DNA of 64,000 bases from Serratia microhaemolytica. Lineage in GTDB: Bacteria > Pseudomonadota > Gammaproteobacteria > Enterobacterales > Enterobacteriaceae. Below the pieces are notes generated by a model. That model ran no database searches. It saw only the letters and a program-made list of their open reading frames with translations, and was not told the origin of the DNA. Both the position numbers and the translations under genes were made by a program. This document shows positions 57,664-64,000 of this stretch, piece after piece (within the stretch, counting starts at the first letter, position 1; each line of letters opens with the position of its first letter). The stretch lies in the NCBI RefSeq assembly GCF_004011885.1, contig NZ_SBEF01000003.1, positions 1-64,000 on the forward strand, given 5' to 3'.

Positions 57664-57710
57664 TTGAAATAATTTGAAACAATTTAAAATAAATTGAAAT
57701 CATTTTAATC
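57664..57710. repeat. Phased ~10-bp A/T-rich tandem repeats
   Basis: Successive units TTGAAATAAT, TTGAAACAAT, TTAAAATAAA and TTGAAATCAT repeat with about 10-bp spacing, in phase with the helix, as in intrinsically bent DNA. They could be a promoter or nucleoid-protein element for lipA or luxI. Confidence 0.55.
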
Positions 57711-57745
57711 GTTATTGCATCAATTATGATTGGTGCAATAACGAT
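57708..57745. terminator. 17-bp hairpin, possible terminator
   Basis: The left arm 57708-57724 begins ATCGTTATTGCA; the right arm 57729-57745 is its reverse complement apart from one base (G-U in RNA). Loop TATG. On the + strand ATATTTT follows; on the minus strand the tail is less T-rich. Could end lipA transcription or the luxI side. Confidence 0.5.
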
Positions 57746-57809
57746 ATATTTTACTATAAAGCGTAAAGTTTTAAGATTTTTATTTTAATGTTTACGGTAA
57801 ATTTTTGCT

Positions 57810-58775
57810 TTATTTAACCTCTACTCCTTTTGCCTGTAGGTCTGCATGATAGGAGGATCGGACAAACGGTCCACAAGCAGCATGAGTAAAGCCCATAGCG
57901 ATAGCCTCTTGTTTCATCTCTTCAAACTCGGCTGGGCTGACATAGCGCTGCACCGGTAAATGGTGACGGCTAGGCTGTAAATATTGCCCCAGTGTTAACA
58001 TGGTCACACCGTGACGACGCAGATCATGCATTACTGCAATAATTTCATCATTGGTTTCACCAAGACCGACCATCAACCCCGATTTGGTCGGAATATCCGG
58101 GTGAGACTGTTTAAAACGCGCTAACAGTTGCAGTGACCAGGCATAGTCTGCTCCTGGACGAACTTGGCGATAGAGACGTGGTACATTTTCTAGATTGTGA
58201 TTAAATACATCAGGTGGTGTTGCCGACAGGATCTCCAACGCACGATCCATCCGGCCACGGAAGTCGGGTACCAGTGTTTCGATTTTTATCTGTGGATTTT
58301 TAGCGCGTATTGCACTGATGCAGTCAGCAAAGTGTTGGGCACCGCCATCGCGCAGATCATCACGATCAACTGACGTGATCACCACATAACGTAGTGCCAT
58401 ATCAGCAATGGTTTGTGCCAGTTTTTCTGGCTCATTGGTATCAGGTGCTACTGGGCGGCCGTGTGCGACATCACAAAATGGGCAGCGGCGGGTGCAAATG
58501 GCGCCCAAAATCATGAAAGTGGCGGTGCCGTGGTTAAAGCATTCGGCCAAATTGGGGCAAGACGCTTCTTCACAGACCGAGTGCAGATTATTTTTACGCA
58601 TCGCCGCCTTGATACCTTGGATGCGTGTCGAATCTGCTGGCAGCTTAATCTTCATCCACTCGGGTTTACGCAATACTTCCTGCGGCTCTGTGACCACGCT
58701 CTTGACAGGGATCAGCGCCATTTTATCGGCATCGCGATATTTTACACCGCGTTCCATCTGAATCGGTTTACTCAT
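57810..58775 (-). CDS. lipA: Lipoyl synthase
   Basis: 321 residues. Auxiliary cluster motif [12 protein letters not shown] near residue 68 and radical-SAM motif CTRRCPFCD near 94, both intact, and C-terminal [18 protein letters not shown]. Inserts sulfur at C6 and C8 of octanoyl groups, using SAM and electrons from flavodoxin. ATG 58775 ([13 protein letters not shown]) overlaps the lipB stop by 8 bases (ATGAGTAA). Confidence 0.98.
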   Translation of the reverse strand: MSKPIQMERGVKYRDADKMALIPVKSVVTEPQEVLRKPEWMKIKLPADSTRIQGIKAAMRKNNLHSVCEEASCPNLAECFNHGTATFMILGAICTRRCPFCDVAHGRPVAPDTNEPEKLAQTIADMALRYVVITSVDRDDLRDGGAQHFADCISAIRAKNPQIKIETLVPDFRGRMDRALEILSATPPDVFNHNLENVPRLYRQVRPGADYAWSLQLLARFKQSHPDIPTKSGLMVGLGETNDEIIAVMHDLRRHGVTMLTLGQYLQPSRHHLPVQRYVSPAEFEEMKQEAIAMGFTHAACGPFVRSSYHADLQAKGVEVK

Positions 58776-59436
58776 AATCTTGTGGATTCCAGTTGCGAGC
58801 CTCGACTGTTTGATAGCCGAGAAGGTGAACAAATTGCTGGATCAGGATCGGTTGCACATCTGCGATCCCGATGTTAGGTACCAGTGTACTGATTTGGGTC
58901 ATCTGCATTCCGGCATAACCACAAGGGTTAATACGTTGAAACGGTGAAAGATCCATCGCAACATTCAACGCCAGACCATGAAATGAATTGCCTTTGCGAA
59001 TACGCAGCCCAAGTGAGCAAATTTTCTGCTCACCAACATAGACGCCCGGGGCATCAGAGCGTGCTTGTGACACAATGTTGAAGTGGCATAACGTATTGAT
59101 TACTGTCTGTTCCAGTGCAGTCACTAACGGACGCACCCCGATTTTATGGCGTTTAAGATCGAGCAGGACATACAGCACTTGTTGACCAGGGCCGTGGTAA
59201 GTTACCTGACCACCGCGATCACTCTGTAGCACGGGGATATCGCCGGGCATCAATAAATGCTCTGCCTTGCCGGCCTGCCCTTGGGTAAACACGGGCAGAT
59301 GTTCAACCAGCCACAGCTCATCGGTAGTGAATTGATCTCGATTATCAGTGAAATGGTGCATAGCACGGGAAACAGGCTGATACGGCTGTAACCCCAGTTG
59401 CCGCACAATGATGTTGTTCTGTTGCAAACGAGTCAT
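58768..59436 (-). CDS. lipB: Octanoyltransferase
   Basis: 222 residues. Motifs [30 protein letters not shown], and [34 protein letters not shown] with the active-site Cys and Lys region. Transfers octanoyl from ACP to lipoyl domains. ATG 59436 (MTRLQQNN) is chosen; a longer frame from 59475 exists. Overlaps lipA. Confidence 0.96.
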   Translation of the reverse strand: MTRLQQNNIIVRQLGLQPYQPVSRAMHHFTDNRDQFTTDELWLVEHLPVFTQGQAGKAEHLLMPGDIPVLQSDRGGQVTYHGPGQQVLYVLLDLKRHKIGVRPLVTALEQTVINTLCHFNIVSQARSDAPGVYVGEQKICSLGLRIRKGNSFHGLALNVAMDLSPFQRINPCGYAGMQMTQISTLVPNIGIADVQPILIQQFVHLLGYQTVEARNWNPQDYE

Positions 59437-59580
59437 CGTTAGGTTAGAGAAAGGTGCTGCGATTATAACGGTCACATCAGGCGACGACCACTATTAATCC
59501 CTGATCGACAGTTCACACCGTTAAGTGTATGGGTCAGCGATAACACAAGATTGCTGACCACAGCGATGCAGAACATCAGG

Positions 59581-59847
59581 TTACAGTACCATCCGTACAA
59601 TATCGATATCGCTTAACTCTTGGTATAGCGTTTCCACCAGCTCAATATCAGTAGCGATAATGGTAATGGATACAGAATGATAATTCCCTTTGCTACTGGG
59701 CTTAACCTGAGGGTGATAATCACCAGGGGCATGGCGTTGTACCACTGCCACTACCTGTTCAACCAACTCTGGTTGTGCTAATCCCATCACTTTATAGGTG
59801 AAAGAGCAGGGGAATTCGAGTAACTCTTTTAATTTCGTTTGTTGCAT
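59581..59847 (-). CDS. ybeD: YbeD-family protein (DUF493)
   Basis: 88 residues, matches E. coli YbeD length. Contains [18 protein letters not shown] and [18 protein letters not shown]. Regulator-like ACT-type fold; function not established. Start ATG 59847 is preferred, with [10 protein letters not shown]. Confidence 0.93.
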   Translation of the reverse strand: MQQTKLKELLEFPCSFTYKVMGLAQPELVEQVVAVVQRHAPGDYHPQVKPSSKGNYHSVSITIIATDIELVETLYQELSDIDIVRMVL

Positions 59848-60101
59848 TTGCAGTGCTCCAGGTAGCGTACGATAACGGGGTGGCTTCACCAGTCAGCGCG
59901 GTAGACGATATGGTGGCTTTCCCTACTTATGCTGGGTAATAGTAGGGGTAATACACGCTATCTGGTGGCGAAGTTCACTATTTCAACCACCAGCAATCGA
60001 TAGTGCTGGCAGAACAAGCTGATTGAGCAAACTTAGAGAAAGAAACGGCTGTCTGGCAGTGAGGATGAGGTGAACACACTCACTGCTAAACGGTGATCGT
60101 G

Positions 60102-61313
60102 TTAGCCAAACCAGCGATGGAACATCAGACGAATATAATCAATGATGCGGCTGAAGAAACTCCCCTCTTTTACCTCGTTCAACACCACCAATGGACGTTG
60201 ATCGATCGTCTTGCCATCGAGCTGAAAGTTGATGGTACCGACGACTTGGTGCTTGGAGAGTGGCGCATTAATTTCAGGCATGTTTAAGACATAACTGGCT
60301 TTTAGATCCTGCGCCCGACCACGAGGAATGGTGAGATAAACATCGCTATTCACGCCCAGTGCGACGCGATCAGCATCACCAAACCATACCGGTGCGGAAG
60401 CAAATTCCTTGTCAGCCTTCAACGGTGCCACGGTTTCAAAAAAGCGGAATCCCCAGGTAAGCAGCTTTTTGCTCTCAGCTTCACGCCCTTTATAGGTGCG
60501 CCCACCCAGAACAGCAGAGATCAAACGCATTTGACCTTGTGTCGCTGAGGCAACCAGGTTATAGCCAGCAGCTTCAGTGTGGCCAGTTTTAATCCCATCG
60601 ACGTTCAAACTGGTATCCCACAGTAGCCCATTACGATTTAACTGGCGGATATTGTTAAAGGTAAACTCTTTCTCTTTATAAATAGCATACTCATCAGGTA
60701 CATCACGGATCAGTGCTTGGCCGAGCAGTGCCATATCACGTGCTGAGCTGAATTGCCCTTTGGCATCGAGGCCATGAACAGTTTTGAAATGGGTATTTTG
60801 TAAGCCGAGTTGCTGCACATAGATGTTCATCAGATTAACGAAAGCATCCTGGCTACCGGCTACGTAATCAGCCATTGCAACACAGGCATCGTTACCTGAT
60901 TGTAGATTGATACCACGTGTTAACTTAGAGACTGGAACCTTGTCGCCAGGCTTCAGAAACATCAGTGACGAGCCTTTTAACTCGGGATTGCCTGCTGCCC
61001 AGGCATCTTTGCCGATAGTAACAACGTCATCCTGGCCAATTTTGCCTGATTTCAGCGCTTGACCGATGACGTAGCTGGTCATCATTTTGGTTAGGCTGGC
61101 AGGATTGCGCCGTGTATCAGCATTCGACTCAGCCAGCACTTTGCCGGAGTTGTAGTCAATGAGAATGTAAGATTCGGCATCGATTTGCGGCACACCGGGG
61201 ATCATGGTTCTGATATTAACATCGTCAGCATAAGCAAACGATGTAGCGCTTATTGCGATGAAGGTACTGAAGGCAAAGCGCTTCAGCAGGCCAAAAGAAG
61301 TTACATGTTTCAT
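60102..61313 (-). CDS. dacA: D-alanyl-D-alanine carboxypeptidase PBP5
   Basis: 403 residues. Signal peptide (cut near AYA, residue 29), penicilloyl serine Ser73 in SLTK, SGN near 139, KTG near 243, and an amphipathic C-terminal anchor ([16 protein letters not shown]). Trims pentapeptides of peptidoglycan. ATG 61313. Located in the usual block with rlpA and rodA. Confidence 0.97.
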   Translation of the reverse strand: MKHVTSFGLLKRFAFSTFIAISATSFAYADDVNIRTMIPGVPQIDAESYILIDYNSGKVLAESNADTRRNPASLTKMMTSYVIGQALKSGKIGQDDVVTIGKDAWAAGNPELKGSSLMFLKPGDKVPVSKLTRGINLQSGNDACVAMADYVAGSQDAFVNLMNIYVQQLGLQNTHFKTVHGLDAKGQFSSARDMALLGQALIRDVPDEYAIYKEKEFTFNNIRQLNRNGLLWDTSLNVDGIKTGHTEAAGYNLVASATQGQMRLISAVLGGRTYKGREAESKKLLTWGFRFFETVAPLKADKEFASAPVWFGDADRVALGVNSDVYLTIPRGRAQDLKASYVLNMPEINAPLSKHQVVGTINFQLDGKTIDQRPLVVLNEVKEGSFFSRIIDYIRLMFHRWFG

Positions 61314-61551
61314 GATTAGAGCTACAGCATCTATCTGGGTAAATTTAAAAATGGTGCTCACTATACCAGATGCTACGCGGTTCGGCATTAGGCATTGAGA
61401 GAGTTCATGGTTAACTGGCTGGCTCAGGGCGCTGGATAAAACAGGTGAGGCTTTTGTCAGTCAATGGGTTGACCATAGAACATCAGGTCAATTAAGTCTG
61501 AGACTATTTCTTTTTTTCAATTATATAGCAGTATGATATCACCGTAGTTGC

Positions 61552-61580
61552 TGAAAACCGGTGTGTTAGCACACACCGGT
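61552..61580 (-). terminator. Intrinsic terminator after rlpA
   Basis: ACCGGTGTGT (61557-61566) pairs perfectly with ACACACCGGT (61571-61580), loop TAGC; on the minus strand TTTT follows. Separates rlpA from dacA. Confidence 0.85.
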
Positions 61581-61602
61581 CACCACAGCAATATTGTGCT
61601 GA

Positions 61603-62670
61603 TTAGTCTACGCGTGTGACAAAAGAGTCTTGACGTGCTTCACGCGCCAGACGTTGTTGCAACTGTTCGGCTTCCTGACGGCTGCTGAATGGCCCCAAAC
61701 GTACACGGAAGATGTTGTTATGCGGGATCACTTTGCCAGGAACAGCAAATTGTTGACTCAGTTTTTGCTGTATGCGTTGTGCACTGTTGGCATCATCGAC
61801 GGCAGCCACCTGAACCATAAAGTTACCACGAACATCTGCTGATCTGGTTGCAGTAGGGCGTGCTGTTGCTGTTGTTGCCGGTGGTGTTGTTGGTTCTTGT
61901 GCTTGTAACACGCCAGCTGGCAGTGGAGTCGGTGCGCCGAGGAAACCACCGCGACGTGGTGCGGTGCTGCTGGTGCTTGCAGTCGTAGTGGGTGCAGTTG
62001 AGGTTGCTGCTGGTGTTACACTGCTGCTTTGGCTTTGGCTTTGGCTTTGGCTTTGGCTTTGGCTTTGGCTTTGGCTTTGCTGGGCGATGCTGGTGCCAGT
62101 GCTGCCTGGGCCGCTCAACGTGCCATCAGCTGATACTTTGATAAAGTCGACTCGCACTTCGTTCTTGGCTGACAGATTTAACTGTTCAGCTGCTGCTTTC
62201 GACAGTTCAATAATATGCTGGTTGGTATATGGGCCACGATCATTCACACGAACCACTAACTGTCGACCATTAGCCAGGTTGGTGACACGCACATAACTCG
62301 GCAGTGGTAGTGTTGGGTGCGCTGCCATCAGTGCATTGGGATCGAATTTTTCGCCGATTGCTGTTACATCACCACTTGCTCCTTCGCCGTACCAGATTGC
62401 TAAACCGGTTTGCGAGAATTTTTGAGGATCTTTGATGATGGTGTAAACATTACCATTCACGGCATAATCTTGCATTGCATCTGCGTTATAAGGTTCATAA
62501 CGCGGTGTGACACCACCGACTGCAGTCGCAACGCTGGTTTTTACTGCTGTTTTAGCCTCAGTTTGATCCGCAGCTTGCGGAGCGGGTATATATTGCGTTG
62601 TTGAGCCACCACAGGCGGAGAGTAATACCGCTACCGCGATTGTGTTGCCCCAAAGCCACTGTTTACGCAT
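61603..62670 (-). CDS. rlpA: Septal-ring lytic transglycosylase lipoprotein RlpA
   Basis: 355 residues. Lipobox LSAC near residue 19, double-psi beta-barrel (YGEGASGDVTAIGEKFDPNALMAAHPTLPLP and DRGPYTNQHIIEL), a Ser/Thr/Gln-rich linker with a run of SQ dipeptides, and a C-terminal SPOR domain (FMVQVAAVDDANSAQRIQQKL) that binds denuded septal glycan. Lies 13 bases after rodA in the same operon. Confidence 0.96.
   Translation of the reverse strand: MRKQWLWGNTIAVAVLLSACGGSTTQYIPAPQAADQTEAKTAVKTSVATAVGGVTPRYEPYNADAMQDYAVNGNVYTIIKDPQKFSQTGLAIWYGEGASGDVTAIGEKFDPNALMAAHPTLPLPSYVRVTNLANGRQLVVRVNDRGPYTNQHIIELSKAAAEQLNLSAKNEVRVDFIKVSADGTLSGPGSTGTSIAQQSQSQSQSQSQSQSQSQSSSVTPAATSTAPTTTASTSSTAPRRGGFLGAPTPLPAGVLQAQEPTTPPATTATARPTATRSADVRGNFMVQVAAVDDANSAQRIQQKLSQQFAVPGKVIPHNNIFRVRLGPFSSRQEAEQLQQRLAREARQDSFVTRVD
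62027..62080. repeat. Hexanucleotide microsatellite within rlpA
   Basis: CTTTGG repeated eight times with a ninth variant CTTTGC over 54 bases, coding the Ser-Gln dipeptide run on the minus strand. Length change by slippage would remain in frame, so it varies the linker only. Confidence 0.9.
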
Positions 62671-62683
62671 TATTATTCACCTC

Positions 62684-63796
62684 TTATAAGTTTTTAGATA
62701 ACAATTTGCGATGTGTATGGATCGACATAACAATGCCAAACCCTGCCATCAGCACAATTAACGCTGAACCGCCATAACTGACCAGGGGCAATGGCACACC
62801 GACGACCGGTAGAATACCACTGACCATACCGATATTTACAAACACATAGACAAATAATATCAGCATTAGCCCCCCAACCATGACGCGGCCAAAGGTCGTT
62901 TGCGCACGTGCGGCAATAATTAAGCCACGTGCAATTAGCAGTAGATACAACGTTAATAACACCAGAACTCCGAGTAATCCTAACTCTTCAGATAGCACCG
63001 CGAAGATGAAATCAGTATGTCTTTCAGGCAGAAACTCCAGTTGCGACTGTGTGCCAAGCAGCCACCCTTTACCAGGGAAGCCGCCGGAACCGATCGCGAT
63101 TTTTGATTGAATAATGTGGTAGCCAGCGCCGAGTGGATCACTTTCTGGGTCTAGCAGTGTCATCACGCGTTCACGCTGGTAATCATGCATTAGGAAGAAC
63201 CATAACACAGGAATAAAAGCAGCCAGAAGTATGGTGGCAATACCGATAAGTCGCCAGCTCATTCCGGCTAGGAATAACACAAACAACCCAGAGGAAGCGA
63301 CTAAAATTGAGGTGCCTAAATCGGGTTGTGCAGCCACCAGTAACGTGGGCAGAAATATAATCACTAAAGCGATGCCAGTATTTTTTAATGATGGTGGACA
63401 GGTATCACGATTCATAAAGCGTGCGACCATCAGTGGCACTGCAATTTTGGCGATTTCCGATGGTTGAAAGCGCACAAAACCTAAATCGAGCCAGCGTTGT
63501 GCCCCTTTGCTGATCTGGCCAAATGTGTCGACCAGAATAAGTAGAATGATGCAGAGAATATAGAGATAGATCGACCAGTTTTCATAAACCCGTGGTGGGA
63601 TTTGAGCCATGACAACCATTGCGATCAGCCCGATAAAAATCTGTGTCAGTTTACGTTCCATCATGGCAACATTTTGCCCACTGGCGCTCCAGATCACCAG
63701 AGCACTATAGGCCAGCAACGCCAGTATCAATAATAGAAAGATCGGGTCAAGATGGATTTTGATCCAAATAGATCCCTTGTTTTGATTTTCGGTCAT
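62684..63796 (-). CDS. rodA: Rod-shape SEDS glycosyltransferase RodA (MrdB)
   Basis: 370 residues with about ten TM helices. SEDS motifs: [40 protein letters not shown] (with the catalytic-type Glu/Asp), and PLVSYGGSA near the end. Polymerises glycan with PBP2 in the elongasome. ATG 63796; mrdA ends 7 bases upstream. Confidence 0.97.
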   Translation of the reverse strand: MTENQNKGSIWIKIHLDPIFLLLILALLAYSALVIWSASGQNVAMMERKLTQIFIGLIAMVVMAQIPPRVYENWSIYLYILCIILLILVDTFGQISKGAQRWLDLGFVRFQPSEIAKIAVPLMVARFMNRDTCPPSLKNTGIALVIIFLPTLLVAAQPDLGTSILVASSGLFVLFLAGMSWRLIGIATILLAAFIPVLWFFLMHDYQRERVMTLLDPESDPLGAGYHIIQSKIAIGSGGFPGKGWLLGTQSQLEFLPERHTDFIFAVLSEELGLLGVLVLLTLYLLLIARGLIIAARAQTTFGRVMVGGLMLILFVYVFVNIGMVSGILPVVGVPLPLVSYGGSALIVLMAGFGIVMSIHTHRKLLSKNL

Positions 63797-63803
63797 AGTT
63801 TGC

Positions 63804-64000
63804 CTATTGATGTTCACTGCCTGCGGTTGCTGCTGAACTATTATTCTCACCCAGCAGGATATGATCAAGGATCTGGCGGGTGATCACACCGACAGCAGAA
63901 GCGTCTGCACCACCATTTTCCAGAATGATGGTGACCGCAACCGTTGGATTTTTAAACGGCGCAAAGGCGGTCATCAATTTGTGATCACGTAAGTGTTCGG
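63804..64000 (-). CDS. mrdA: Penicillin-binding protein 2 (C-terminal part)
   Basis: Partial: the gene runs off the right edge. Visible 65 codons end [19 protein letters not shown]...[16 protein letters not shown], the PBP2 transpeptidase C-terminus, then a Ser/Ala tail. Stop TAG at 63804-63806. PBP2 is the elongation transpeptidase and partner of RodA. Confidence 0.93.
   Translation of the reverse strand, partial: EHLRDHKLMTAFAPFKNPTVAVTIILENGGADASAVGVITRQILDHILLGENNSSAATAGSEHQ

Larger units (their letters stand above)
57276..57809. other. A/T-rich region between luxI and lipA
   Basis: 534 bases without a gene, strongly A/T-rich. Contains phased 10-bp A/T repeats (57664-57710) and a 17-bp hairpin (57708-57745). 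The upstream 60 bases of luxI contain two short CTGTAGT-like pieces that loosely resemble lux-box half-sites, which I do not claim as sites. Confidence 0.55.

Overview
The window is a stretch of a gammaproteobacterial chromosome of the order Enterobacterales. SeqA, FldA, Pgm, LipA, LipB, YbeD, DacA, RlpA, RodA, OmpR/EnvZ, GreB, TrpR, Slt, MdlAB and the two tRNAs all read as enterobacterial. Local gene order is conserved in blocks (fldA-ybfE-ybfF-seqA-pgm; tex-greB-ompR-envZ; lipA-lipB-ybeD-dacA-rlpA-rodA-mrdA), but the joints between blocks differ from the E. coli order as I recall it. That suggests a rearranged genome, possibly of the Serratia/Sodalis/Yersinia side of the order. This placement is inference, since I could not run a phylogeny. 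I saw no transposase, integrase or CRISPR array.

Region 1 (1-2.06 kb): the 3' end of an autotransporter beta-barrel gene and a divergent patatin-like lipase. Region 2 (2.06-3.13 kb): about 1.1 kb without a gene, holding several inverted repeats.

Region 3 (3.13-19.34 kb) is the most unusual part. It is a co-oriented, tightly overlapping cluster with its own phosphopantetheinyl transferase, ketoreductase, dehydratase, acyl carrier protein, GcvT-fold protein, a fused ketosynthase/chain-length-factor-like protein, two further ketosynthase-like proteins, an enoyl-reductase-like SDR and an acyltransferase. These are interleaved with a Lol-like export set: ABC ATPase, FtsX-type permease, two secreted proteins, an outer-membrane barrel and a polytopic membrane protein. 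Together they look like a self-contained type II fatty-acid/polyketide pathway whose lipid-like product is delivered to the outer membrane.

Region 4 (19.4-29.7 kb): a DUF2058 gene and a small membrane protein, then a type I restriction-modification locus (hsdM, hsdS, hsdR) with a coiled-coil membrane protein gene between hsdS and hsdR. It ends beside a tRNA-Phe gene whose 3' end faces the locus.

Region 5 (30.1-43.1 kb): decR, mdlA, mdlB and tesB (with no glnK-amtB between them), an alkyltransferase-like gene, a WYL regulator, slt, trpR, yjjX, a divergent chorismate-lyase-like gene without ubiA, and an ascorbate-type PTS (EIIA, EIIB, EIIC). Region 6 (43.2-56.4 kb): housekeeping genes from yjjA to folD, with tRNA-Arg(TCT). 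Region 7 (56.6-64 kb): a LuxI-type acyl-homoserine lactone synthase with no adjacent luxR, then the lipoate and cell-elongation genes down to a partial mrdA at the right edge.
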